A stretch of DNA of 64,000 nucleotides from Sclerodactyla briareus (taxonomy: Eukaryota; Echinodermata; Holothuroidea; Dendrochirotida; Sclerodactylidae). Both the position numbers and the translations under genes were made by a program. Positions 22,080 to 35,149 of this stretch are shown here, piece after piece. The stretch lies in NCBI GenBank assembly GCA_026419785.1, contig JAODTK010000599.1, positions 62,001 to 126,000 of the forward strand, read 5' to 3'. The notes beneath the pieces were generated by a model. The model made no database searches, was not told the origin of the DNA, and saw nothing but the letters and a program-made list of their open reading frames with translations. The first letter of the stretch is position 1. Each line of letters starts with the position of its first letter.

Positions 22080-22480
22080 ACATTGAACTACCTGTAGAAG
22101 CATATTTTTGTTTCAAAATTACAAAATGTATCTTCTCCCTACAAAAAGTTTAGATTGTCTTGAAACTCATCATACTGTTTCTTGGGTAGTTTTCTTTCCA
22201 GATTTGTACACAGGTTTATGGATGGGAACGTCATATAATGCATTAGAGTTAAACATTTAACAATCTGGTGAAAAAGAAGTAATATAGGCCCCTCAACGCA
22301 AAACTGCTCTAAAAGGAGGGTGGATTGGCCATTTTATAATATTCATTGTTTAAGCTCGTTAGCAAAATTACAGAGAACGTAACTGCTTTTGACTTGGTTT
22401 GGCACATAGGTGATGGATATGAGGTCGATGACTGATTAGTATTTACAAGCGTAAATATGCTATTAGTTGGTCCCTATGAT
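22080..22480. other. Non-coding stretch within copy A
   Basis: No features recognised. This sequence has no counterpart at the same place in copies B and C and therefore lies inside material inserted in copy A. Confidence 0.4.
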
Positions 22481-23200
22481 TTCATAATTTATGTGCAATA
22501 TCAAGGTTTGTAAGATTTTCCCGAAACTGACAGTAAATGGTCTACATCCAGTCCCGACAATATAACCAGAGATTTCAGTGTCAATGGGTCATTCAAAAAG
22601 TTGTGTCATTTGCGTATTTTTATTGCAAAATCATGTAAGTTGGGTGGATTTTATGAACCTGGTGGGTATGGGTTTACCTTCAGTTCCAATTTTCATCAGG
22701 GATTCAAGGTCACTGGAGTTCATTCAACATACTGGTCAATTTGGCATAATCTGCAGTAATGCTAAATTTGCCCGATTTCCCATGAAACTTTGTAGGTATG
22801 ACTTAGCCTTACCTTCCAACATTCTTAAATGAGACTGGAAGTTTTATTCAGTTAGTCTATTTTACATATTCATTCGCAAATTTCAAGTTTGTTAGATTTT
22901 ATTAAGCTTGATGCTTATGGTCTACCTTTAGTCCAATTTTTTTTTTACATTGACTTGAGTCACTATGGGTTATTCATGTGTGTATAATTGTCTTCATTCA
23001 TGGCAAATGTTCAATTGGTGTAATCCCCATGATGGGTGTAGAGTGTGGTCCCCATTGGTCCTGAGATTTATTATTTGAAATGAGAAAATTGGTCAATGTA
23101 AGTTGAATATCGTGTCTAATTTTGCAATAAGTCTACAATTTCAGTCATGTTTCTACAAAACCTTCTCCGTCAGGTAACATGGTTAACCAGTTTCCTATGA
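22480..23200 (+). repeat. Tandem repeat, unit about 120 bp, inverted relative to 18055-18590
   Basis: Diverged direct copies with TTGCAAATTTCAAGTTTG-like starts, TTATGGTCTACCTTTAGTCC, CATTGACTTGAGTCACTATG and GGTTATTCA. Units start near 22495, 22620, 22750, 22870 and 23105. The reverse complement of the 18-kb array aligns with the unit at 22890-22980. Confidence 0.65.
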
Positions 23201-24022
23201 TTTGAAATTTGTTCACTGGTTATTAAGCTGTTCCTGTTAAATGCTGATACAAAAATTAGGCAAGACATGGTGCCTTGTACTTGGTGTGTATTAGGACTAT
23301 TGAAAAACCCTCGATCGTGCACCAGGCGGGTCACCGGGGGTGATCACCTTGTACCCTTTGAATCGATCGTTCTGAATAATGACAAGTTTACAAAATAATA
23401 CAGAATTCAAATTTCCAATGATAGCTGGAGGGAGCGATCATATATTCATTTCTTTTTATTAGCCTAAGTTAAGCCTGGCCTTGAGGCTAAAGTTGGGCTA
23501 ATGGAAACTGGTAAGGTAACTACAGTAGCATACAGTTCATCCCCAATGACTGACGTGTGTTCAGCAGTGGGTAACACACACTTCCACATACAGACATTTG
23601 TGTACATTGGGAGTATTCAGTCCTCTTCTTTATGACGTAATAGGCCTCAGGCCCACGGGCATATGGCCCAAACTTTCTTTGAGTTTGTATGCCAAGAGTT
23701 CAACCTACCGCTTTCTCTACAAGTTTCAGCAGCCAACAACCATTCGTAAGTAACCCATCAGCTAACCTTTATTCCATGGACGTTTGCCACAGCAGCCACG
23801 GGCTGTATGTTTTGGGCCGTGCCTGGTTGGCCGCTGCCTTAAATTGTAACCAACATACTCCTAATATTCTGTCGCATAACACTGACTGGCGCTAATGCAA
23901 TAGTGTGTGACCTGTTCTACCCATAGAACGCTCGAAGAATTCTTGATACAACGCATCTAATCGAAGGCCAAGCAGTGTATTTGAGCTCAGGAATTGTCAC
24001 ATCTTTTAAAAGACTTGTTTTT

Positions 24023-24061
<39 letters not shown>

Positions 24062-24300
24062 ACTCAGGTGTTAGGAGCCTGAGGTGCTGAATAACAAGCG
24101 CGCTGCCCACATCGAGGATAGGTCAAAGACCTAAAGAACAAACGCATTCACATGAAAGTGCCTTTAAGTTCATAATGCACCTTGTTGATAATTCGAAGTG
24201 AAATAATTATGTCATTTAATTTGCGTTTTGAGCTACACACCATTGCTGCTCTTGTTACTTTACTTCCTTGAATTTGAGACGCGGCACGCACTGAAAGAGC
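23201..24300. other. Non-coding stretch with T36-like run
   Basis: No gene recognised. A run of about 32 T lies at 24026-24057, possibly the antisense tail of a retroposed element, though no element body was identified beside it. Confidence 0.4.
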
Positions 24301-24309
24301 AAGGTCGTT

Positions 24310-24715
24310 GGGTGGCGGTGCTTGTTTCGGACACCCCAGCCTTTGAGCACTGTAGTTGATGCCTTAGTTGCTTAGTCACAGCTAAGGCTTGGACAGCAGT
24401 TTCCCTATCTCTAACCAGTGTGAACACGGGCCCATCTTCTCTTCTCGACTAATGTTAAGAGTTTTTAAGAGCTAGGGGGAATATCGTGTGTCCCAGGGGC
24501 CCGCCGGGATACTACTCACTTACTCAACTACTCAACTTCGATCTCTATCCACTAACGTGGTTGACATTTCGACTGACAGCCACTTTTCCGTATGCAAAAG
24601 ATTGACTAGTTCTCCTGTGAACCGGTGACTTGAGGGATTTCGAACCTACCCAGAACCTCCAGTCGCTAGTCAGGCTGCATAACTACCAGTGACTACCAAT
24701 TGCTCTACTTCGATA
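24310..24715 (-). mobile_element. tRNA-like SINE, antisense (copy in A)
   Basis: On the minus strand, GAGCAATTGGTAGTCACTGG resembles box A (near 24705) and GGTAGGTTCGAAATCCC box B (near 24638). The body at 24340-24580 shares TTAGTCACAGCTAAGGC, TGGACAGCAGTTTCCC, CAACTTCGATCTC-ATCC and GACATTTCGACTGACAG with 40317-40615. The element is absent from copy C at the matching point (near 55047), so it entered the repeat unit before A and B separated. Confidence 0.65.
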
Positions 24716-26039
24716 TTCCTTGTGACTGTTAAAGGCTTCTGAACAAAGTGCACTGGCTTCTACATAATCGTTTCCGTCTTTTAGCGGGTTGATCAAACAC
24801 TATGGACAACTATATACTGATGTTGAGTTGGATTTGAGATGGCTGGGTGGGTGAAATGAAAAATGAGATAGACAGAAGAAAAACCGATTTGAGTTCATGT
24901 TGAAATGTCCAGAAAATTTCGTCCCTCTATAAGTAGCTACCACACCCGAATATCCCTGGCATTTGGTTTCGGAGCGATGAATGGGTGAGACGACCTTTGA
25001 ACCCTTCCTCTCGCCGGTCGAGAAGATGAGAAGAACATTATTTATGGATTCGACTCCTTCATGGTATCTTCCATGTGATAACGTTTTTCTTCAAGCACGC
25101 AGTATTCTTGATGACACTCAACCAGTTACCACCACCTCCCCGGTGTCATTTAACGAGCGACCCCTCCCGCCAAGCGAATTAAACCTATAAACCACTTTCA
25201 ACATTATAACGTGAATAGCACCTTCGCTGGGAAACGCGTTTCCGACTTCACCCGGCCAACTCCACTGTGCGATCCTCTTATTTACCTTCATTGCCAGATA
25301 ATGCGGTATAATCAATAACGCAAAATGCATATAACAAAAGTCGTTAAATCCCACATGCGCCACGGCGGTTACTAATCTCAAAAGAGGCATGTATTTTCGT
25401 ATACCGCTTTCAACATATCCCATGGATCCCCGACAAATCTCCTGATCGCCGAACCTGCCGACAGTAGCATAAACCACAGTCTGATTTAATCAGCCCCACT
25501 TGAGGGATTATTACTCGATCGAGTCTTCTAGAAAACAAGACAATCCATCACTCGAAGGAAGTATATCAAACATTCCGGCAATGCTACTTGGAACTGCAAT
25601 AAATATGAGAATCGGTTATATTGCCCTGCTTATAGATTTGATTTCCTATATACCTGGCCAATCGCCTCTACTGAAATACTGCCAATACTACCAATGAAAC
25701 CTTGTTCCTAGAAATAATGTAAACCCATCCCCGACGCAGTCACAAGAAATGCACTTGTCCAGCAGTTTCCTCCGTAATATTCTTCTCATCTTCATTGCAT
25801 CATTATATTCTCACATACATCATCACCAGCGGTTACTGATCTTTGAAAGAGCTCGTCGCGGGGGTAAACAATACCCCCCCGGTGCGGACGAATTTCCTAA
25901 ACGCCGACATGTGCAAACATCGTGTCAGAATTCAAGCGGCCCGCGCTTCATAAAACAAATTTCCTATAGTTCAGTTGTTTGGTTAGCATCTATGGGCTTA
26001 GTTCGACTATTATGTGCATGTCTGAATTAGTATTTCGGG

Positions 26040-26300
26040 AAATAAGGGAATCCAATCACTCAAAGTGAAGCTGTAGATACAGGGACGTTCGGCGCATCCT
26101 GACTAACAATTGGTGGAATGGTGATATTGGAAACCCCGAAATAGCATTGGTCGTCCTTGTCGAGTTTCAGATTCATTGGCATAGCCTATTCTTCAATGGA
26201 CTCCCGCCGACATTTCAGGCATAAAAGAATTCCGAAACAAAGCTGGTGTATGCTGAACGTGGTAATGATCAATGGCTGAGAGTCGTCGCTGTAACTCGAT
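26040..26300. repeat. Recurrent 250-bp block, copy in A
   Basis: Part of a block present seven times: about 26040, 31150, 36410, 40860, 48245, 51535 and 56030, all in the same orientation. Shared strings are GTGAGCTGTGGATATCAGG, GGCGTCATCCTGACTA, TGGTGGAATAGTGATATTGG, AAACCCCGAAATAGAATTG, TCGTCCTTGGTTCGGAG, CGCCGACATT and AAAGAATTCCGAAACAAAGC. The mean spacing is about 5 kb. The block is the best marker of the macro-repeat monomers. Confidence 0.8.
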
Positions 26301-26349
26301 CTTAGTTTACAGTTACGAATGGCTGAAGAAGAAGTTTCAACGTGATTAT

Positions 26350-26985
26350 ATATCCCCGCGACACTGAAAGTGTCCGAAATATTATGGTTTTGGGGTGTAG
26401 CCGCCGCTGTCTCCCCTGCTGTGCCGCCACCCGGCTGAAACCTTGCCGTTATATCAGCGATAACTCGTTGTATTCCGAAAAATCCCGAAATCTGATCCGC
26501 CCTAGTTAAACTCAGATGAGTTCGAAAGTGGACTCACGCATGTCTGCTGCCTCTCTTGCTTACAAGTTTTCAGACGAAAATACTGAGTTCATCCCATTCA
26601 CATGAACTTGTGGGTGGGGACAAAGTTTGGTCCGAAAACATGATGGTGATTCGTAGGTCACCAGAAGTCAAATTGTGTTTTTGAAACAATTTTTCTCTAA
26701 CTTCGTCCGTATTTGAAAACAAAATAACGCGGTGATGTGGCTGTTTGTTAGTTCTAACAACCTGAAGGTCATTTCCAGATCACAGAAGGTAAAATTTTTG
26801 CGTAAATCATGCGATTTTTTCCTAACTTTGTCGTATTTGAAACAAAACTTGGTGGATGTGGACCTACAGTTTGACGAAACAACGGGTAATGGCATTTAAA
26901 GTCACTGGAGTTTCAAATGGACATAATTAATGTGCTTACCTAACTAAGGTCCACAAAGGCTGTTTGTCCCTGCGGGGTATACACG
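26350..26985 (+). mobile_element. MITE-like element with TATCCCC ends, copy 1
   Basis: The left end is TATATCCCCGCGACACTGAAAGTGTCCG (26350 onward, part of a small hairpin) and the right end GTCCCTGCGGGGTATACACG (about 26967-26987). CCCCGC and GCGGGG form a short terminal inverted repeat. The body has two ~120-bp tandem units (26640-26890). Flanking GATTATA on the left and GTTATTCGCGG on the right suggest a TTAT(A/T) target duplication. Copy C has the uninterrupted site GGTTATATTTGCGGCGG at about 56360. A second member lies at 51823-52555. Confidence 0.6.
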
Positions 26986-27972
26986 TTTCGGCGGTTTACC
27001 CGCCTTCTTTTTTTTCAGTTATTCGCGGTAGCGGCGGTTTGTTTCACAGCCTGTCCACGGTAACTTTGTAAACACGCGATAATCCAAATTAATCAACGTA
27101 TCATGAGTTCGCCTAATATAATGCGCAAATTCCTGCGCATTGATTAGCAATAATATTAATGGGGATGGATGGGTAAAGAAACATCACATGACCACGGGTC
27201 CGACTTTTCTATTGTCCCTCCCCCCTTCCCGCTTCAATAGATCCCGACTGCGCTAATGGGATTCTTGGACTGCGCTTGGCCCCTTGGACTCCTGTCCGCT
27301 ACTTACTGGAACCGCCCCTGTTTGTACCGACCTCAACGTTCAGTTGTTTTGTAACAACTCGGCAACCGATGACATGTTGTTGGCAGTCAATCCTTACCCA
27401 TAACCGTGACACAAACCTATGACAAATTTATTTTACGACATAGATGATATATTGTCCCTACGTTGAATTGTTCCACACGTTTTCTTTCTTTCACATGAGC
27501 CCCAAAATAAAAAAACAACATTCAGAAACCGACGAAGACTATGACGAACAGCCAAGGATGTTTCACGTATGATTAAAAAAAGCAGTTGGACTGCCTGCTC
27601 ATGAATCTATACCCATCAGCGCAGCTCGTTCGAAGACTGGACCCTAATAAAATTTTCGAAATACTTCAGGACGAAAGCGAAACTCCTTCTAGAAAAACCC
27701 ATCATCAGTCTACAAGCAGCTAGTCCAGCACGTCAACAAATCAGCCGCCCATTGATTGGCCATCGACATTCTATTTTCAGTAATAACCAGGTCGGGTTAT
27801 GACAATATTTTAAAGTATTTAAATATTGACACTCTCATTAGCGACTAAGATTCAACGTCGCTAGCATTTCAATTAACCTCTATATTGCTGCTTGCGCTAG
27901 ACGGAATGGAATAATTAACAGGGACACCCGGAATCAAAGAGGTGTTTATAGTGGGGGGAGTGCATGGGCCGA

Positions 27973-28025
27973 TAATATATATATATTATATATATATATA
28001 TTATATATATTAATATTATTATAAG

Positions 28026-28057
<32 letters not shown>

Positions 28058-28076
28058 GATATATATATATTATATC

Positions 28077-28120
<44 letters not shown>

Positions 28121-28138
28121 ATATATATAATATATATA

Positions 28139-28172
<34 letters not shown>
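27973..28172. repeat. AT dinucleotide repeat
   Basis: About 200 bases of almost pure AT with TATTATATA interruptions, able to fold on itself. Confidence 0.97.
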
Positions 28173-28174
<2 letters not shown>

Positions 28175-28199
28175 TAACTCCTCTGGATAAAACAATGAA

Positions 28200-29750
28200 T
28201 AATGATACCGTTTTTTTTTTTTTTGAAAATTTTTTCTAAAATCAATGCTTTCATTCTCCGGTTATGTAGTCAGTCCCGCAGTGATATGCACACTGGATTT
28301 AGCAGACGTTAATTAAATCAACATGCGTCTGACAAACAAGCTGAATGCATTGGAGAGTACGTACTCATGACATTTCCATACTTTTTTTTTAATCCTCGCC
28401 GAGGCAGGAAGGTGTCTATGCCGTCATGACTTGTGTCCAGTGTGTAATGTGTACGTGGACGCTTCCTTGTAAGAACGATATCTGAAATGCAATAATTTCC
28501 AAATCGACTATAGGTTACATTTATAAGGAAAAACCCTAAAGTTCAGGTCAGAGTTTGAAGCTCGTGAGCACGGTACTGCGCCACGATATGACGTGAGAGT
28601 CCATATTTCGCCCAGTGATTGGCATTTAATAGTGTATTTTATCCCTATTGGCTTTGGTGTAGGTTCAAAAGCACCTGAAGGTCAACAGAGGTTAAAGGTT
28701 TAGATTTTAAAAAAAAACATGTGAGCATGTTCTAGACTTGTGCAACGCGCGAAATGATGGAGAGTGCCCCACCTGGCACGAAGGGTCGCAATGTGGTGTC
28801 GAGGTTGATCAAAATTGTTTTGGGGTGAGTTCAAAGGTCACAGAAGGCACGTCTGAAAAGGAAGTGACATGATAGCTGTGCACGTAATATTGTAGGGAAA
28901 CTCTACTGGCCGAGGGGTTTTCGCTTGGAGTAGGTCTGTTTGGGGGGGTCAGGTTTGCGCAAATTCCAGTCCCGTATAAGGCATGGACAAAAAAACCCTT
29001 CAGTCGTTCAGTACACGAAAAGAATCATCACTGATCACTGGTGTCTTGTTCGGGGTTTGACCTATCTATTCACTGCGAGTCTTGAACAGGGCCCTAGTTG
29101 TCTTAGGCGATACGATTGCCCTTACTGTATACTTCGAACATTGTCCATTTATCATGTGTACTCTCGTTTCAGACTCTCTAATGGATTTATGCCTGACAGG
29201 CTGGCGCTAGACTATAATTTTGAAAGACAACGCTGGATTCTCACTGTAATTCTATATTTAAGAATTATATATTGAGTATTTTGGCAAATTTTTCATAGAA
29301 CTGTATATTTGTCGATTCTTATTGTATATCTCTCTTATGGCCCAGTTGATACCGTGTGTGACGTTTTTTACAGTTTTTAAAGATACGGATACAAATTGTA
29401 TATTGCAAAACATAATTGATTTGAGATCAAGTTTTTGGTCGACATACTTCAAGCGGCTGTCGACCATGAATATATAAAGTAGTAATTCCGCGTCAATCAT
29501 CAGAACACTTGCGAGTTAATATCTACCACAGTTCCATTCTCAGTTGTTCTCCATTCTCCAGAGGTGTGAGCAAAAAGTGATAAAGGTGATTCATGGTTTT
29601 GTAGCACTGCATGTAACACTTGTAACACATCGAAAGATGTATATGGCCTAATGTATAGTGAAGCACAGACTACCGATTTGCAAGGTGTGGAAAACCATCC
29701 CAAGATGACAGTAAAGGGGGAAGATAACCAAGCAGCTTCGACCCTTTCCC
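28200..29750. other. Non-coding stretch
   Basis: No gene recognised. Short open frames (28940-29275 plus; 29258-29500 and 29500-29757 minus) have no family resemblance. TCAAAGGTCACAGAAGG near 28830 is typical of invertebrate dispersed repeats. Confidence 0.4.
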
Positions 29751-29754
29751 ACAT

Positions 29755-31560
29755 CACCCGTAATACAAAAGTGATTGAATATCGTTATCAAGAGGATGCC
29801 ACGGACCAATGAAGCTAATATTCCAATACCCATATTGACGCCATCACTAATCACAGTGTGTATGATATAGATTCATAATTACTCTCTTAACTTTCGCTGG
29901 CACGTGGGATCCGAGAAACCGACTTCCGTAGAGCGAAACCGGACGATTTCGAGTGATTTGGAAGAGTATCAGCCACATGCTTTTTGAACACAGACACTGG
30001 CCAAGATTCATTCGGAGGGGGAGACTGGCCTACTCTCCGGGTCCTAATTGGCTTTCGGTTTCCCTTTCTAGCAACACTTCGTCAGTAAGAATCATCATCA
30101 CTTTCTTTGTCAGTGTGGCAATGCGCCACAGAAGACGAGTTCGGAGCCTTTCAAATCGCCCTGTAAACCGATGTAAGAGATAACCGACATCTTCTTTTTC
30201 GTGCGCAGTGCCCTCAGTGCCAGCGTAATATTGAAAAATCGATGAAAGTCTCGTCCGTTACTATACCACCTCAAGACTGGCGATTACTTACTGCTAGCGG
30301 CAATACGCGAATCCACAAATTTAACGATACTCGAGATGAGGCATCCTAGATTGTGGATTTGTTTCGTTTGGATATCAGTCCTTTGAAGCATCTTGGCCAA
30401 AATGGCAATTCGAAGCATTTTGTGGCGAACACTAACAGACTAACATGTCTGGTAGCTAGGACCATTCCCGATGAGGACCTTGGGTGACGATTGGTGAGCT
30501 AAATTATGTCTGTTTATGAGAGCTACAAATGCTTTTTTGATTGGAGTGTGGAAAGCCCTGAGTCGTAATCACTCCTTCTCTTCTGTCGGTGTAGTCAAGA
30601 CAGCTATTGAAGAGAGCTGTCGTGCTGCTGCCTCGATCGCCGGTGGATGGGCTTCACAAGCAAAGGGAGCAGCTTTTACGCTGAACCATTTTTTAATTGA
30701 TTGATTATTAATGATGCGCGTGACCTCGCTCTCCTTGCGTAGTTACTGGAATCGACTGAAAAAAACGTAGATTCATATCATCCCTGCGCTGCAAATTCCT
30801 GAAAGATTTCGTTCCCCTTGTTTAGAGGGTTTCGAATAATAATGCCAAAAATCTATCATCCTCATTCTAACACAGGCACTCAAGCGATTATTAGTCCTCA
30901 GAGGCTGTCGGGCGTGGGCGGCTGTAGGGTTATTTCGTGCACCGCTGCTAACAATCCATCGAGGCGGACAGATCTCTTAATATTCGCTGACATGAGCAAA
31001 ACGCCGCACTCTATCCGAATGTAACTGAAGTTTGACGCCAGTTTACGTAAGCTGTTTGATCATCTGTCTATCCCTATCCGACTTAAGTTGGATTATTAGT
31101 TTTATACCTGATTGAGATGTCTGAAAACAGTGTCTAACGGAAGTTATTGATAATATATGCACTTCCACCAGCGTCGTTCCGACTCTGAAATGTGCGTAAA
31201 TAAATATTTGAGAACCCCAAATATAATTAATCTTTCGTCGCTCCAACCTCCTCGTTGCTCAGGTTTCGCCAAGACAAATGCGGGAGGGCTGGACCACTGG
31301 TGATCCTCGAGAATCTTAATTGCAGTTCATCTTACAGGCAGGTTAACGACCGGAGACATCAATTCTGAGAAGTGCTGAAAGTGGTTGCTGTGACTTCGAT
31401 AAAAAAAAAAATGTTCCGCCAACCCGTGTAGCGGTGGTTTGGTACTATTTCATTTGTGGGAGTTCCAACAGAGCCTATCGCAGTATATCGATGGGTCACT
31501 ATGAAACACACATACACAGTCTTTCGCATGTTCAATCGAGAAGCAACGGTGTGGAGCCAT
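29755..31560. repeat. Macro-repeat, series 2, copy D
   Basis: Collinear with 47160-48600. Shared anchors are AGTGATT-AATATCGTTATCA, GGACCA(A)TGAAGCTAATATT, GAGTATCAGCCA, GGTAGCTAG/TGTAGCTAG followed by GATGA(G/A)GACCT and GTGACGATTGGTGAG, GAGTCGT(G)AATCAC-CCTTCTC, CGCACTCTATCCGAATGTAA, and CATCAATTCTGAGAAGTG near the end. It contains the second copy of the recurrent block at about 31150-31360. No protein family is recognised on either strand. Confidence 0.7.
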
Positions 31561-34500
31561 TGGAATACATTCCCCCCGGTCACGTTGGCTGATTGTCACT
31601 TCGGTAGTGACCTATGTTTCAGAAGTGAATTAATCTTAGGCATCTGAAAATTCCTTGGACCGAATTTCGAGAATTCACATTTCGCATTGACAAGTTGAAT
31701 TTGTCTGGACCTTTCGACAGCACAGACATTTACACTAGTTGGTGATTAGGTAATTACCAAGCGGGATCCAGCCCGTTTGGGCAATACTCGGCGAGAGTGC
31801 CGGCCCTGGATATCGCACTTTCCTGTCAGCTGCAAATCGTTCACCAGGTACGCCTGTTTTCACCCTTTTTGGCGGTATCTTACTGTGGGTAGGACCGATG
31901 GGTCATCGAACGCAGACGACAGCTCGCAGAAGCGTAGCCCTTGTCTTGTTCCGGGTGTGGTCGGCGCTCTACAACTACCACTCTGTTTAGGCTGTCTCAT
32001 TAGCGCGGTCTCATCGTTTGGGTGTTTGACACAAGGATAAGCATCTTCCCGAACTCTCGAAGTTGAACTTCGCGTGCGAAGAAATATTCAGCCTGACAAA
32101 GGAAAGTCTGACGGTGTCTTACCCCACATCCTCGAATACTCGCGACCACGAGCTACATATGGAAATCTAGTACACTGCGAAACAAAGAAAAATTGACACT
32201 CCATTTCATTCCGAATAACCTGGAAAGCTAGGAAATACGGTATCCGACGTTGTTAGTGTGTCGCCCTACACAGTATAGAGCTCACCATTCCTGATATTGT
32301 TTCGTTATGGCAATTGCTTTCCACTTCCTGCTTTTTAAACGCTTTAATGAACAAAAGACCCACGGAAATCCATAGCGCCTCCATGGTGGTAATCCCAGTA
32401 GTCAAAATGGGGAAAACAATGTGTTTAGTCATTCAAACTGTCTCCCATTTATGCCTCACGGGATGTTTAAGGGCCATTTGGAGACCAGTTCTCCCAGCAT
32501 TTGGCCATCTGGTCATAGTTTCAGACACACTGTGACACGTTATCGGTATACTAACAGGTAGTTCTCGAATAGTTGTGATCTTGATATCCGTTACCTGGAA
32601 TGGATATTCCTGCTTCTTTCTTTATGTGTTATAAGGCTTACTTTGAATATATAGTTTAATGTCTGTGTGGACACCCACGCGGCATACCGTGCACAGATTC
32701 TCGACCGCGTCCGGAATGATTTCCTCTTCCACATGTGAAGGGCAATTTAACCGCCAGCTTTCGTATATATCTTACCAACCGCTCATCCGTCCGCTCAAAT
32801 TACGTGGCACCCATCACCATATTATTCTTGGGAACGAACTGAAACTACTTCCCAAAGAGCAACATTCTACCACTAGTCTGGCATTCACTGATCGAGCCAT
32901 TTTTACTTGTTCATCGAACATTCTATCCGTAACCGGCTAATCAATCAGTTGCAACAAAATATTCCCAAAGTATTCAAATATACCGGAACTTCTATTTAAC
33001 AAAAAACTTTTGGGCTGTTCCTCGCTAGCATCCCATTACCTCTGTGTAGTGCCGGCTGGTACCTGACGAAAGTGGAACTTATAACAGGAAACGCCAAAGG
33101 CAAATCCGTGAGAACTTCGTTCATCACCATTGCCTTTCTTCTGGAACGTAGTGAGTTAATGTGCCGGGTGCAGATGGGGAGTTTATGGGAGTTAGAAGAG
33201 TAACAACGATAGTAGCAGTTGTGGTTTTCTGTGGAATGCGCTTCCATCATGACCCGATCAGGATTGTAGGTTAGCTTGTACCCCTCTATCTGGCACTCTT
33301 GCTAGTCCGGGAACTTTCTGAGAACCCCAATCCCCAAAACAGCAAAGTGGCTAGAACCCCAGAGATCATCGTATTGTTACTGTAGGTACATAACGCGACG
33401 ACACAGAAGTTTCACGCGTGGTGCAGGGATGCGCTAAGCAGCTCATTGGTCCCTGCAATGTACCCAATAGACAGGATCGACAAATGATGGTGAATTGATC
33501 GTTAATTGCCATATACATCGGGGGCGATGAAGCAGGTAACCAACTTCTTTGAGGGGCATTCGTGGTTGTCGTATGTTGCTCTTGAATGGGTACGTGCGAA
33601 ATTAACGACGGCGTTCTTAAGCTCCGTTCGTGAACCGTTTATCACCACGCATTAGTGTTAATTTTTTGTGAACTGCGTCTTCTAAATACCTGAAATTTCA
33701 AGTTGCTAAATTTCACGAAACATGGATGTTAGTAAAATGGTTGTTATCAAGGCGGTATAAAAGAGTTCATAGGCAATGCCTTCGTATTACCTACAAAGAG
33801 TCTATTCGATTGGGCATAGTCTTCAGAAAACGACTGGATGGTATTGTGAGGAAATTATTCCCAATGGAAGATACTGAATGAACGACTATTACAGTGTTCT
33901 ATTGTGGTAATGCATAGATGCATTTAGGTGTCCTATGTTGGATGCAAATCGCCTCTAAGGCCCTGGCGGACACCCTAATTCCTTTGGCCCCCATCTACAA
34001 CATATGAACATTCAAAAGAGTAGGGGGACCTCTCAGACTCCGTATAGTAAGAACTGGTAAAAGTGAAAAGTTTATTCAAAACGATTTAGGTGCGTCCCTG
34101 AGTGCACAATTCACTCAATAGAGAAGTGGAGCTATGTTCTATATTGACAAGTGTATCGCAAAATAAATAATCAAGTTTGTTGTCCGTCCTTTCAGTCGGA
34201 GCAGACAGCGAATATTCCTTTCCCTTTGTGATATGAACCACACCATTCACATAGTAGCGCTTGTGTTTAAATACAATAGAGAGACTAAATTAGACAAACT
34301 CCGTCTCTTGTCCTCTGAGTGAAAACTCTTCACATGAAAAGAGAGAAAGTTATGAGTAGATCGATCGCCGACGACTTAGAGGACGATTTAACGAGAATCT
34401 GACAGTCCCACGTTAAGCAAAGCTGGAAAAGGGAATGGACGAAGTCGTCGACTGAAGAACGTCTGAGGCTGCAGAGTAAACGCGCTTCGCTTCCCACCTG

Positions 34501-35140
34501 TCGCGGAAATCGATTCGACTAATAGCTCTTCTCCATTATATTAAATGCTGTGTTGAAACATGAATTTATCCTATAACCAATCAATTGACTTCCAATCAAA
34601 AAGTCTATTTGAACGACGTGCGATCCAACAGCAATGTTCCACGACCAAGTCCATAACTGATATAACTTGTATAAAAATAAGCTTGTTATCCAAGGCATTG
34701 TTCAGCTTTCTGGTAAACGACATACCGCGACTGCACGGATCAGTGGAGATTGTCCGAGACCCAAGAGGAAGACGAAGCTGAAAAAAAGAACTATCGTATG
34801 CCATCTTCATCCTCTACTTCCCTGCTCCTCTATTCTCGTATTTCTCATTATTCCTACAAATTAACACTATTGAACATGGCTTGCTGCGGATCCGCGACAC
34901 ATGTCCGGTGGGATCGAAGATGTGGAATAATTGTTGTATCCACCGCTGGACTGCAGTTCAAAATGTTTCCATTAACTCATATCATTAAATGAAAATTCGT
35001 CGTGACTCGTTCTCATCAGTTCAATCTGTAACACTGATAACGGAGCTCAATTGACTCAGCGGGAAAAACTTCCATGAAAACTTCCATGAAAAGGCTTCGT
35101 ACTACTCAATCATCGGCCATACCATGCATTGGCACTCATT
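31560..35140. other. Non-coding stretch between macro-repeat blocks
   Basis: No gene recognised. One short block at 32497-32600 (TTTGGCCATCTGGT, GTGACACGTTATCGGTA, TCGAATAGTTGT) matches 62157-62255. The remaining sequence, including the open frames at 31777-32040, 32659-32940 and 34560-34992, is unassigned. Confidence 0.4.
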
Positions 35141-35149
35141 TTGTTCATT

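Larger units (their letters stand above)
20520..28000. repeat. Macro-repeat, series 1, copy A
   Basis: Blocks shared in the same order with copies at 38640-43340 and 54185-57630. The blocks are: GTGACCAGCTACGCAAAGTA (20567); AGGCCTGATTTCCCC and GTAGTTTTCCTCGTTTGTAA (21178-21300); CCGCTCTCAATCCAGTTA (about 21575); AGAGTTCC..AAGGCCTTGTTGTCAC and the CCCAATTC segment (21840-22070); ACCAGTTACC (25120); TCTTCATTGCATCATTATAT (25790); the GGAAACCCCGAAATAG block (26040-26300); and GTCCACGGTAACTTTGTAAA (27055). A further shared block at 27210-27375 matches 45475-45640. Alignment of indels shows similarity of roughly 70% by eye. No protein family was recognised. Confidence 0.65.

Noticed and set aside
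25745-26030. Hydrophobic peptide LLIFIASLYSHI followed by ERARRG, resembling a receptor membrane segment
   Set aside because: The frame is open in copies A and C only because the DNA there is nearly identical; no neighbouring membrane segments follow in order and other copies break it.
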